Assembly: GCA_027484685.1 (NCBI GenBank)
Contig: JAIXSO010000053.1
Coordinates: 1 to 48,163 of the forward strand
Direction of reading: 5' to 3'
DNA: 48,163 nt
DNA from: Bacteroidota bacterium
GTDB taxonomy: Bacteria; Bacteroidota; Bacteroidia; UKL13-3
Shown here: positions 34,394 to 42,240 of the stretch, piece by piece
Layout of the letters: each line of letters opens with the position of its first letter
Numbering within the stretch: the stretch's first letter is position 1
Notes under the pieces: model-generated
Databases searched by the model: none
What the model was told of the DNA's origin: nothing
The model's input: the letters and a program-made list of their open reading frames with translations, nothing else
Translations under genes and position numbers: made by a program

Positions 34394-35158
34394 ATGAATA
34401 TTTTTACAAAATTAAACTTCAAAATTATTGCACTAGTAGTAGGTTTTACTGCCTTTGGCAATGTATTATTTGCTCAAAACCAAAAAGCATGGTCGGGTAA
34501 TACCAATGGTTTTAGAATTGACACAACAGTAAATTCAGGCTCGCAAGTAACCTGGAATTTAACATTAGGCTCAGGTAGTACCAGTAGTAAAGTAGATGGC
34601 GGTGGACGTAAGGGATTAACTACAGTTACTTGGGGAAATACTACTGCGGCTATGGTTAGAGATACCATTAAAGCTTTTGAAACATTAAATGGATGTACCA
34701 GTGGAATTGTAAATAAACCAATTGATGTTTATCCAAAACCTGTAGTTTCGGTTAGCATAAATGATACTTTGTGTATTGGAGCAAGTTTAGGAACCAAAAC
34801 CTTAACAGTTAGCAATTATGCAGCCATTGGTGGAGCAAGTAATTTAGGTGAGTTCAATATTACTTTTGAATTACGCAGCGGCTCAACTTCAGGACCAAAC
34901 GCACTTGGTATTCCTATTACATTACCAACTGTAGGCGGAAGCATTTCTATTTCATCAATTCCGGCAGCTAGTTTACCAGCAGGAACTTATTATTTAGTAA
35001 TTACAGGCTTTGCATCAAATATTACAGCTACTGCATCAAACCCTGCACCTGGAAGTTATGCAGGTGGAAATGCTGCTGCAACTTTGGCGGCCATTCCAAC
35101 AAATTACGCTATTCATATTCGTCCTGCTATTACTACACCTGCTATTCAAGCTTACTAA
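34394..35158 (+). CDS. Secreted PKD-like protein (254 aa)
   Basis: Signal peptide (1-27, ending GNVLFAQ), then a PKD-like or immunoglobulin-like region (NSGSQVTWNLTLGSG ... GGRKGLTTVTWGN ... CTSGIVNKPIDVYPKP) and a second domain with ASLPAGTYYLVITG. It ends TTPAIQAY. The only Cys residues are two in conserved domain positions (NGCTSG, DTLCIG). No T9SS C-terminal domain. Second gene of the operon; its short tail resembles that of the next gene. Confidence 0.7.
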   Translation: MNIFTKLNFKIIALVVGFTAFGNVLFAQNQKAWSGNTNGFRIDTTVNSGSQVTWNLTLGSGSTSSKVDGGGRKGLTTVTWGNTTAAMVRDTIKAFETLNGCTSGIVNKPIDVYPKPVVSVSINDTLCIGASLGTKTLTVSNYAAIGGASNLGEFNITFELRSGSTSGPNALGIPITLPTVGGSISISSIPAASLPAGTYYLVITGFASNITATASNPAPGSYAGGNAAATLAAIPTNYAIHIRPAITTPAIQAY

Positions 35159-35178
35159 TTTTTAAAAATCAATACTAT

Positions 35179-35796
35179 ATGAAAAAAATATTTAATTTAA
35201 TTGTTGGTCTTATTTTATTAGGAACAACCAATGTTTTTGCACAATCGGATACAGTTTGTGCTGGTGCTAATAATAAAATTTACGATGTAAATCCATCGGC
35301 TGGTTCTACTTATAATTGGTCGTTTAAAAGTGGCTTAGGTACCATTAATACAGTGGCTGGCCGAAGTGATAGTATAAGAATTAATTATGGAACCACACCA
35401 GGAATTGACACATTACGTTTGGTTGAAATTGGCCCAGGTGGTTGTTTTGGCGATACTGTTAAAATGCGCATTGTAATTTTGCCAACAGTAAATGCTGTTA
35501 TTAGCGGAACCGATTCAATTTGTGTAAACAACGCCAGTATTGGTAAACTAAATATAACTTTTACAGGTACTAGTCCGTGGAATGTAACCTATACCGATGG
35601 CACCACACCAGTAACTGTAAATGGTATTACAACTAGCCCTTACACATTTAACTCGCCAACTTATGGCACTGCTGGAATAAAAACATTTACCATAACCTCA
35701 GCCACTGGACTTGGAAGTTGCCCTGCCAATGCAAGCGGAAGTGCAAACATTACTGTGTTTCCAAAACCTGGAGCACTTACTATTTTAAAATATTAA
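35179..35796 (+). CDS. Secreted PKD-like protein (205 aa)
   Basis: Signal peptide (1-21, LGTTNVFAQ), then a PKD-like domain of the type in T9SS adhesins (AGANNKIYDVNPSAGSTYNW ... GGCFGDTVKM) and a second one with DSICVNNASIG and the closing TSATGLGSCPANASGSANITV-like stretch. It ends PKPGALTILKY. It has no T9SS C-terminal domain. It is the last gene of the operon and is followed by a terminator. It could be a subunit of a surface fibre built with the preceding two proteins. Confidence 0.7.
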   Translation: MKKIFNLIVGLILLGTTNVFAQSDTVCAGANNKIYDVNPSAGSTYNWSFKSGLGTINTVAGRSDSIRINYGTTPGIDTLRLVEIGPGGCFGDTVKMRIVILPTVNAVISGTDSICVNNASIGKLNITFTGTSPWNVTYTDGTTPVTVNGITTSPYTFNSPTYGTAGIKTFTITSATGLGSCPANASGSANITVFPKPGALTILKY

Positions 35797-35816
35797 TTTA
35801 AACCTCAACCCCTAGT

Positions 35817-35849
35817 AAAGCCTGCATTTTTTAAATGTGGGCTTTTTTT
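35817..35849 (+). terminator. Rho-independent terminator after the PKD-like operon
   Basis: AAAGCC...CATTT pairs with AAATG...GGCTTT (two internal mismatches), followed by T7. An ATG at 35835 with an open frame lies inside this hairpin and is not used as a start. Confidence 0.85.
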
Positions 35850-35861
35850 ATAAAAAAAATA

Positions 35862-35892
35862 CTTGACAAATTGAATTTTAAAATTAGCTTTG
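35862..35892 (+). promoter_or_regulatory. Bacteroidota-type promoter of the membrane-protein/regulator operon
   Basis: CTTG (35862-35865, one mismatch to TTTG), 19-nt spacer, perfect TAGCTTTG (35885-35892). Start of the downstream gene is 21 bases further (ATG 35913). Confidence 0.65.
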
Positions 35893-35912
35893 CATTACAA
35901 AGTACTTTTAAT

Positions 35913-36557
35913 ATGAGTAATTCAAACCACAATTTAAACGACCTAGCACATATCCGTCAGTTAATGGAACGCAGCACCAAGTTTGTTTCGTTAAGCGGCC
36001 TTTCGGGAGTTTTTGCAGGAACATATGCGCTTATAGGAGCATTTGGAGTTTGGTTTTTTATCAATAAAATAGGTATCTCTAGCAGCAATTATCAAAATGA
36101 AGTTGGTAATCAATTATTTGGTTTAAACTTTCAAGAGTTTTGTTTTGTAGATGCCTTATTGGTACTTTTTTTATCGTTAAGCACCAGTTTTTGGTTAAGT
36201 TACAAAAAAGCAAAGAAATCAGGAGATAGCATTTGGAACAGCTTAACCAAACGTGTTTTTATAAACATGATGGTTCCTTTGGCTACTGGCGGTATTTTTT
36301 GTTTGTTATTAATTTACCATGGACAAAGTATTTTTATTGCGCCAGCTACTTTAATTTTTTATGGTTTGGCTTTGGTAAACGTAAGTAAATATACCTATAA
36401 CGATATTTTTCAATTGGGCATTATTGAAATACTTATTGGTTTATTAGCCATGTTTTTCTTGGCCAACGGACTCCTTTTTTGGACCATTGGTTTTGGCTTA
36501 ATGCACATTATTTATGGCATTGGCATGTACTTTAAATACGAACGTAAACAAGCTTAA
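35913..36557 (+). CDS. Hypothetical membrane protein (214 aa), partner of the winged-helix regulator
   Basis: Start chosen at the ATG at 35913 because an upstream in-frame ATG (35835) is inside a terminator and before the promoter. The short N-terminal helix (HNLNDLAHIRQLMERSTKFV) is followed by at least five transmembrane segments. The LAHIRQLMERSTKFxSLSGLSG start is a pattern I have seen in Bacteroidota membrane proteins paired with small winged-helix regulators. The regulator gene begins 29 bases downstream. Function unknown, perhaps a signal-sensing partner of it. Confidence 0.7.
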   Translation: MSNSNHNLNDLAHIRQLMERSTKFVSLSGLSGVFAGTYALIGAFGVWFFINKIGISSSNYQNEVGNQLFGLNFQEFCFVDALLVLFLSLSTSFWLSYKKAKKSGDSIWNSLTKRVFINMMVPLATGGIFCLLLIYHGQSIFIAPATLIFYGLALVNVSKYTYNDIFQLGIIEILIGLLAMFFLANGLLFWTIGFGLMHIIYGIGMYFKYERKQA

Positions 36558-36586
36558 TTAGTCAATTTTTATAACCCAACCATAGT

Positions 36587-36880
36587 ATGAAAATTGATAT
36601 TGACAATTTAAACAAAGCTTTTGAAAACCGAATACGCTTAGGCATTATGAGCGTGTTAATGGTAAACGACAAAGTAGATTTTAACACCATGAAAGAATTA
36701 CTGAACTTAACTGATGGCAACCTAGCAAGCCATATAACTGGCCTTGAAAAACAAGGTTATATAGCCATCAATAAACAATTTGTAGGCAAAAAACCCAATA
36801 CCACTTTTGAGGCAACTTTAGGTGGAAAAACTGCGTTTAAAGCTCATTTAGATGCACTTGAAAAATTAATAAAAGGATAA
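36587..36880 (+). CDS. Winged-helix transcriptional regulator (97 aa)
   Basis: A single-domain winged helix. FENRIRLGIMSVLMVNDKVD (about 12-31) forms the first helices, FNTMKELLNLTDGNLASHIT (32-51) the recognition helix-turn-helix, and QFVGKKPNTTFEATLGGKTA (64-83) the wing. This is the ArsR/MarR-like 'transcriptional regulator' type (winged-helix DNA-binding). It is co-transcribed with the membrane protein before it and followed by four more membrane or accessory genes, so the cluster is probably its regulon. No Cys metal site is visible, so it is not a metal-sensing ArsR. Confidence 0.88.
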   Translation: MKIDIDNLNKAFENRIRLGIMSVLMVNDKVDFNTMKELLNLTDGNLASHITGLEKQGYIAINKQFVGKKPNTTFEATLGGKTAFKAHLDALEKLIKG

Positions 36881-36942
36881 ACTATATTTTTTTGCTTATT
36901 CACTTTGAATTTAAAAGTACTTTTAAAAAATAAAATAATTAA

Positions 36943-37638
36943 ATGATACTAGCCATACCATTCTTATTAATTCAACCAATATTCATTATTTGGTTATTCT
37001 ACAAATTAATCAGATCAATTGTTACCGATTTAAAATCAAATGACTCATTATTTTTGAAAAATAATAATTGGTTATTGCTGCTTGTAGCAACAGCGGTTGT
37101 TGCGCCACTCTTAGGTTTTAATCTTCATGCCAGTGAAAATTACCAAAGTGCAGAATCGTGGGGCGGAGATGATATATTTAGGTTATTTGCTCCTAAATAT
37201 TTAGCAGATATCGCTATTTTCTATTTTACCACATTTGGTATTGTGGTAATTTGTTCTCATTTTTCTAAAAACCAACTATTTATTGAGTTATTAAGAAACG
37301 GTTTAGTAATCAGTTTAATTATTTTAAGTATAATTAGTTCTATTCAACTTGGGCCAATCGGGCTATTACTAACAGCCATTCCTTTTATAGGTTTCCTACT
37401 TATTGCCCCAATCATCAATATATTCTTGTTTACTGCAATACTTATGTATTATTTAAAAAACACACCAAATAAATTCATAAGTATCAAATCAACTTTGCTG
37501 CTAAGTATTTTTATAGCTTTGGTTTATGTTATTCTTTTTCAGTTTGCACTTTCCTTTTTCAAGGCCGAAAACTATAGCTTAATCAAAGCTTTTACCGAAT
37601 CTCACAATGGATTTATTCCTAAATTAATTAAAAACTAA
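36943..37638 (+). CDS. Hypothetical polytopic membrane protein (231 aa)
   Basis: Six or so hydrophobic segments spread over the whole length, a basic loop (LKNTPNKFISIKS) and a C-terminal FTESHNGFIPKLIKN. No enzyme motif. It lies 62 bases after the regulator, probably the same transcript or a nearby one. Not recognised. Confidence 0.6.
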   Translation: MILAIPFLLIQPIFIIWLFYKLIRSIVTDLKSNDSLFLKNNNWLLLLVATAVVAPLLGFNLHASENYQSAESWGGDDIFRLFAPKYLADIAIFYFTTFGIVVICSHFSKNQLFIELLRNGLVISLIILSIISSIQLGPIGLLLTAIPFIGFLLIAPIINIFLFTAILMYYLKNTPNKFISIKSTLLLSIFIALVYVILFQFALSFFKAENYSLIKAFTESHNGFIPKLIKN

Positions 37639-37661
37639 AACATTAACATATAAACCATAAC

Positions 37662-37717
37662 ACATCATGAAAAACGGATTTATTATTTTCATTTCGTCAA
37701 TTGTTTACACCTATTTA
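37662..37717 (+). repeat. 56-bp direct repeat, copy 1 (start region of the DUF4173 gene)
   Basis: Identical at all 56 positions to 38390-38445. It begins four bases before an ATG (37667) and encodes the same N-terminus as the DUF4173 protein (MKNGFIIFISSIVYTYL). Outside it the two loci diverge. The copies are 728 bp apart and enclose the Coq4-like gene. Confidence 0.95.
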
Positions 37718-37789
37718 TTAAACCAATATGGAATTAGTAAATATATTACTTCTCAACTTGGTATTATCACTGAGTTTGCTACCATTTAA
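37667..37789 (+). pseudogene. Truncated N-terminal duplicate of the DUF4173 gene
   Basis: A 40-residue frame: the first 17 residues equal those of the DUF4173 protein (MKNGFIIFISSIVYTYL), then an unrelated LNQYGISKYITSQLGIITEF and a stop at 37787-37789. In another frame the downstream bases read like a diverged version of the DUF4173 continuation (NILLLNLVL ... YLK versus NVLLLNLIL ... YLK). It is a leftover of the duplication and is not expected to be functional. Confidence 0.75.
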
Positions 37790-37824
37790 AACTCATTATT
37801 TAAAAATTCAAATAAATAAAATTT

Positions 37825-38367
37825 ATGAAACCAGTAATAATTCGATTCAAAAGAGAGCATTCCATAAGAGAGAAAATTCTGTTGTGGTTGTTGGGTGAAA
37901 TAATACCAATTCACGCCAAATTTTATACTAAAAGAAAACCTTGGGGATTAAGGACTCAAAATTTACTTTCTTATCCTGAAAACACATTGGGAAAAGAATT
38001 AGGTAAATTTTTACAAAGTGAAAAGCTACAACCTATTCCAAGAGTGGAACGTCACGATGCCTTTCATATTTTGTTAGATTTTGACACGCATGTGAATAAC
38101 GAAGCTGCGATGCAATTTTTTTTAATTGGAAATGGGAAAATTTCACCATTCACATTGGGAACAGCTGCTTTTGCAGGATTAATACTACCAGAACAATGGA
38201 ATAATTTTAGAATACAATACAATCGAGGTAAAAAAGCGAGAAACATTGCAAAATGGGATTTCCAAGAATTACTCACTGAAAATTTTGAGGATTTGAAAAA
38301 GATAATTTTTCATTTACCAATACGCAATGGTAAACTTCTTGAAAAGATAGCTGCTTTCGAAAACTAA
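37825..38367 (+). CDS. Coq4-like protein with HDxxHx11E motif
   Basis: A 180-residue protein. The motif HDAFH (residues about 72-76), eleven residues, then Glu88 (HDAFHILLDFDTHVNNEA) matches the HDxxHx11E zinc-binding signature that defines the Coq4 family. The following Gly-rich stretch (GNGKISPFTLGTAAFAGLIL), then the basic NRGKKARNIAKWDF, fits the rest of Coq4. In other organisms Coq4 organises or catalyses a step of ubiquinone synthesis. No quinone genes are nearby, and the bacterial homologue's role is unclear. The gene sits inside the 56-bp duplication and is a likely recent arrival. There is no signal or membrane segment. Confidence 0.7.
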   Translation: MKPVIIRFKREHSIREKILLWLLGEIIPIHAKFYTKRKPWGLRTQNLLSYPENTLGKELGKFLQSEKLQPIPRVERHDAFHILLDFDTHVNNEAAMQFFLIGNGKISPFTLGTAAFAGLILPEQWNNFRIQYNRGKKARNIAKWDFQELLTENFEDLKKIIFHLPIRNGKLLEKIAAFEN

Positions 38368-38389
38368 TTTTAACACAATAAAAAAATCA

Positions 38390-38445
38390 ACATCATGAAA
38401 AACGGATTTATTATTTTCATTTCGTCAATTGTTTACACCTATTTA
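38390..38445 (+). repeat. 56-bp direct repeat, copy 2 (within the intact DUF4173 gene)
   Basis: Identical to 37662-37717. This copy belongs to the intact gene and overlaps its first 51 coding bases. Confidence 0.95.
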
Positions 38446-39942
38446 CTCTATATGCAAGGCATTGGTGCAAACGTGCTCCTTCTTAACCTTATTCTTATCA
38501 CAGGTTTGTTTATTTCAAACCCTAATTATTTAAAAAACAAATTATCGTTGCTGTTTACTGCTGGAGCCATTTTAAGCTCAGTATTTGCTTTTGTGAACGG
38601 ACATGTATTAACTGTAATTGCCAATATTTTGTCGCTTACGCTTTTATCCATTTCAGTAAGTTTAAAACAGCAATCCGTATTAACTAGTTTATTGCATATT
38701 TTTTACTCTTACATAACATCCATAGCGCAAATAGTACGCAGGTTTAAACAAAAGTATTTTTCCGAAAATGAACAAAATGGAAACTTACGCAAACGCATAA
38801 TTATCTACTTAAGTAGCACTTTGGTATTTGTATTGTTTGTAATTTTATACCAAGCTTCTAACGCTGCTTTCAGTAGTTTTATCCAACAGTTTAGCTTAAA
38901 ATTTTTAACGGCTAGGTTAATATTTTTTTATGCTACATCTTTTATAGTAATGTATGCCTTTTTCCGTCCGCGTATTTTAGCAGTATTGGCCATTTACGAA
39001 AAAATGATTCCTTTAAACATAACCTCCGATGGTTACCAAAGTTACTCGTTTTTAGGTAATGATGTGGAGGAGGAAACCGAGTTTAGAACAGGTGTAGTAA
39101 TGCTCAGTTTATTAAATGGATTATTACTTTTAGTAAATGTAATTGACCTACAGTTTATGTTTGGGGGCGCGCTTTTACCAGCCAATATATCGTATGCCGA
39201 TTATGTGCATCAAGGTATTTTTAGCTTAATACTTTCCATAGTAATTGCTATTGCCATTATACTTTGGTATTTTAGAGGAAGCCAAAATTTTGCACAGCAA
39301 AAAACCCTTAAAACATTGGCTTATTTATGGATTGCGCAAAACTTAATCATGTTATTGAGCGCAGCTTACAAAAATAATTTATACATCAACGAGTTTTCAC
39401 TAACCTACAAACGCATTGGTGTTTACGCCTTTTTGCTTTGTACTATAGCGGGCTTAATTCTTACTTTTATAAAAATAGTAAACAAGCGAAGCAATTTTTA
39501 TTTGGTAAAAGCCAATTCATTGGTTTGGTATGCAATTTTAGTAATGGCAGTGCCAATTGGTTGGGATAAAATGATAGCTGAATTTAACATTTATCAAGCC
39601 GAAAGCAAAGGCAAAGAACCCGATATAAATTACTTATCAAGCCTTTCGTATCAAGCTTTGCCAGTGTTGTTAAAATACCAATTAACCAAACAACCTGATA
39701 CGTTTACCAATCCAGCAATAACTTATTATAACAACGGAACTTTTTCGCAGCAAAAGTTATTTAACAAACTGGTTGATTTTAGTATCAATGAAAACAGTTA
39801 CAGTTGGCAATCATACAACGTGGCTCGTTGTAAAACCTATGACGAAATAGTGCCTTTACTTGACCAATACAGTCATTTATTGCAAATACACCCCATCAGC
39901 AATTTAAAAATTTATGCCAAATACAGAAACTTAAACTTTTAA
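38395..39942 (+). CDS. DUF4173 (DUF4153-like) membrane protein
   Basis: A 515-residue polytopic membrane protein with about ten to twelve hydrophobic segments, interrupted by a charged loop (EEETEFRTGVVML). The region ADYVHQGIFSLILSIVIAI ... AYLWIAQNLIMLLSAAYKNN ... LTYKRIGVYAFLL and the C-terminal ISNLKIYAKYRNLN match my memory of DUF4173/DUF4153 proteins. Their molecular role is not established. The last 120 residues are soluble. Its 5' end is duplicated upstream with the Coq4-like gene between. Probably co-transcribed with the next gene (six-base gap). Confidence 0.85.
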   Translation: MKNGFIIFISSIVYTYLLYMQGIGANVLLLNLILITGLFISNPNYLKNKLSLLFTAGAILSSVFAFVNGHVLTVIANILSLTLLSISVSLKQQSVLTSLLHIFYSYITSIAQIVRRFKQKYFSENEQNGNLRKRIIIYLSSTLVFVLFVILYQASNAAFSSFIQQFSLKFLTARLIFFYATSFIVMYAFFRPRILAVLAIYEKMIPLNITSDGYQSYSFLGNDVEEETEFRTGVVMLSLLNGLLLLVNVIDLQFMFGGALLPANISYADYVHQGIFSLILSIVIAIAIILWYFRGSQNFAQQKTLKTLAYLWIAQNLIMLLSAAYKNNLYINEFSLTYKRIGVYAFLLCTIAGLILTFIKIVNKRSNFYLVKANSLVWYAILVMAVPIGWDKMIAEFNIYQAESKGKEPDINYLSSLSYQALPVLLKYQLTKQPDTFTNPAITYYNNGTFSQQKLFNKLVDFSINENSYSWQSYNVARCKTYDEIVPLLDQYSHLLQIHPISNLKIYAKYRNLNF

Positions 39943-39948
39943 TAAAAC

Positions 39949-40671
39949 ATGAATAACAACCATCAAACCAACATGACCAAAACTATAGTTTGGCTTACAG
40001 CCTTTAGCATTGCCATGGGCTTTTTAGAAAGTGCGGTAGTAATTTATATCCGCGAAATGTATTACCCGGCAGGATTCAATTTTCCTTTGGTTGATATAAA
40101 ACGAAATATTGTAGTTGTTGAACTTTGGCGCGAATTGGCCACCATTATTATGCTTGCAGCAATTGGCTATTTAACAGGAAAAACCAAAGCACAACGATTT
40201 GTATTTTTCTTATTTAGCTTTGGCGTTTGGGATATTTTTTACTACGTATTTTTAAAAATATTTTTAAACTGGCCAGCAAGTGTTTTCACTTGGGATATTT
40301 TATTTTTACTACCTGTGCCTTGGATTGGTCCAGTATTGGCGCCTTGTTTGGTATCGCTTAGCATGATAGCTTTAACATTTTTAGTACTATGGCTCGAAAG
40401 TAAAAACTATGAAGTACGCTTTAAAGTAAAACACCATTTAGTATTAGCCGGAGGTTGCCTCATTATAATTGGCACTTTTGTAATTGATTATTTGCAACTA
40501 TTATTTTTAGGTAAAAACAATTTAGCACCTGAAAAAATGTTGGTAGTATTTAAACATTACGAACCCACACACTACAACTGGAGTTTTTTTTTAATTGGTT
40601 TTATAACCATAACATATGGAGGCTTTTTGCTTTGGAAGGATCATTTAAAAAAAGAAAAATTTAAAAGTTAA
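39949..40671 (+). CDS. Hypothetical multi-pass membrane protein (240 aa)
   Basis: Starts six bases after the DUF4173 stop (MNNNHQTNMTK; a second ATG eight codons in is possible). Six or so transmembrane segments, with conserved-looking ESAVVIYIREMYYPAGFNFP and PWIGPVLAPCLVSLSMIAL. It forms an operon with the DUF4173 gene. I know of similar proteins in Bacteroidota but not their function. Confidence 0.7.
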   Translation: MNNNHQTNMTKTIVWLTAFSIAMGFLESAVVIYIREMYYPAGFNFPLVDIKRNIVVVELWRELATIIMLAAIGYLTGKTKAQRFVFFLFSFGVWDIFYYVFLKIFLNWPASVFTWDILFLLPVPWIGPVLAPCLVSLSMIALTFLVLWLESKNYEVRFKVKHHLVLAGGCLIIIGTFVIDYLQLLFLGKNNLAPEKMLVVFKHYEPTHYNWSFFLIGFITITYGGFLLWKDHLKKEKFKS

Positions 40672-40672
40672 C

Positions 40673-41752
40673 CTATTTTCTGAACGAATAAACCACTCTA
40701 AAATCAATAAAATTGGCAACTTGGGCATGGGCTAATAAATTTACACCCATGTTCAGGTTGCTTTTTGTTTTGTACAATAAACCCCATCGGTGGTATATAT
40801 TACTAAAATAAGCAGACTCGTTAAAGGCATAATAACCCAATTGTTGCGAAAAAATAAAATTACCCAATAAAAATTCGTGCCCAAAGGTTAATCCATATCG
40901 TATATTGCTTTTATTGGAACCATCACGCCTCAGATTTTCTTTCAATGCATTATCAATGATAAGTTCATTACCCAAGGTTAATGCATTAATACGACCAATT
41001 TGATGACTATAATTTGCATTTACACCATAAATTAAAAACCGTTCTTTTTCGCCAATTGCAATGGTTTTAGAACTAACAAAAGTGCCAATATCCAGTCTTT
41101 TTTGTTTTAAGTAACTCGCATTCTTTTTAGTAAAATTGGGTAACTCATTATTAGTTGGATTATAAGTTAACCTAATATTTGCAGTTGGCCAATTAATGCC
41201 TTTGTTTGGGTCTTTAATTCCGCCATTTGAAATATGCAAGTAGTTACCAATTAGTGATAACTGAAATTGTTTGGTTAAAGCATATTGTACTCCAACCCCC
41301 AAACCAACGTAAATACTCACTGGCAAACTATAACTTCTATTGCTTGGATTTGAGTTAGCATTATAAGGATTACTTAAAAATGAAAGGCCTCCATAGGCAT
41401 CAAAAAGTAATTTAGATTTTTTAGTAAGTTTAAATTGTGGTTCAAAATTGTAAAATACAGAAGCTGCTTTACCAAGAACAGCATTATCAAAATTAAAGTA
41501 ATTAACTCCAAAACCAGTATTTAAAAAGCAATTGCAATTTTGCCAGGCTTTTTCAGTTAAATTTTGCGTAGTATAAATTAACTCTACCCCAAAAGGATTG
41601 GCACCTGCTGTATTTTGAACATCTTCGCTATGCGCAAAAATAAAACCATAATGTGAACCAAGCGTAAAACCTTTTAGTTCAAGCGGCTTATCTAACTGAG
41701 CAAATAGATTAAATACAGTTAGTAGAAATACAAATAAAATTTTCCATTTCAT
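40673..41752 (-). CDS. Outer-membrane acyloxyacyl hydrolase (PagL-like) protein
   Basis: 359 residues: signal peptide (1-18, LTVFNLFAQ), then a beta-barrel-like sequence of alternating strands. The PagL catalytic signature HxSNGG appears as YLHISNGGIKDPNKGIN (His173, Ser175, Asn176). PagL enzymes remove a 3-O acyl chain from lipid A in the outer membrane. The size is larger than classical PagL (about 150-190 residues), with a second strand-rich half (DIGTFVSSKTIAIGEKER) typical of the Bacteroidota 'acyloxyacyl hydrolase' type. It converges with the plus-strand operon, with the two stops adjacent. Confidence 0.85.
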   Translation of the reverse strand: MKWKILFVFLLTVFNLFAQLDKPLELKGFTLGSHYGFIFAHSEDVQNTAGANPFGVELIYTTQNLTEKAWQNCNCFLNTGFGVNYFNFDNAVLGKAASVFYNFEPQFKLTKKSKLLFDAYGGLSFLSNPYNANSNPSNRSYSLPVSIYVGLGVGVQYALTKQFQLSLIGNYLHISNGGIKDPNKGINWPTANIRLTYNPTNNELPNFTKKNASYLKQKRLDIGTFVSSKTIAIGEKERFLIYGVNANYSHQIGRINALTLGNELIIDNALKENLRRDGSNKSNIRYGLTFGHEFLLGNFIFSQQLGYYAFNESAYFSNIYHRWGLLYKTKSNLNMGVNLLAHAQVANFIDFRVVYSFRK

Positions 41753-41772
41753 TCACCTTAAAACACCTATCA

Positions 41773-42186
41773 TCAATTTTTGTTTTTTGGAGTTATTGTA
41801 ATCATTTCTAATAAAGTAACTGACAGAATGCCTAAAGCATAAGCCAATAAATCGCTCCAAAGAAAGCCAGAACCTAATACCAAAGCACCTAGGGTAGTGT
41901 TTCTAATGTCATTAATCCAAGGTGCTTGGTATAGTTGGCTTAACTCAATTGCATAGCAAAATAACAAACTAAAAACTGCTATTTGTTTTGGTAATTTATG
42001 GGCAAATACAAATGCCATCATTACATAAATCATAGTGGCCCAAATAGCATCGCCCAAGTAAGTATTTATAATTTCAGGTAATAAGTAACTAAACTTTCGC
42101 GATAGTATGCCTAAACCCATTACAAAGGGAATTAAAAGTAAATATATCTTTCTATTGCGTTGCATAAACATCAAATGGTTTTGCAT
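41773..42186 (-). CDS. DUF2809 membrane protein
   Basis: A 137-residue four-helix membrane protein. GLGILSRKFSYLLPEIINTYLGDAIWATMIY is the DUF2809 opening (G(L)xSR, LP, YxGDxxWA). An internal ATG (42165) is an alternative start. It lies 20 bases upstream of the PagL-like gene on the same strand, so it could be an operon with it. Function unknown. Confidence 0.85.
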   Translation of the reverse strand: MQNHLMFMQRNRKIYLLLIPFVMGLGILSRKFSYLLPEIINTYLGDAIWATMIYVMMAFVFAHKLPKQIAVFSLLFCYAIELSQLYQAPWINDIRNTTLGALVLGSGFLWSDLLAYALGILSVTLLEMITITPKNKN

Positions 42187-42187
42187 A

Positions 42188-42219
42188 AAAAAACGAGCTA
42201 AGGTTTCTTAGCTCGTTTT
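42188..42219 (-). terminator. Terminator after the DUF4397/T9SS gene
   Basis: A 12-bp perfect stem AAACGAGCTAAG (42191-42202) with CTTAGCTCGTTT (42207-42218), a four-base loop and, on the minus strand, a T run from 42193. It may work in both directions. Confidence 0.92.
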
Positions 42220-42240
42220 AAATTATTTTGAAATGATTAA

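Noticed and set aside
35835-35912. Upstream ATG for the 35.9-kb membrane protein
   Set aside because: It is inside a terminator hairpin and upstream of the promoter; the ATG at 35913 is preferred.
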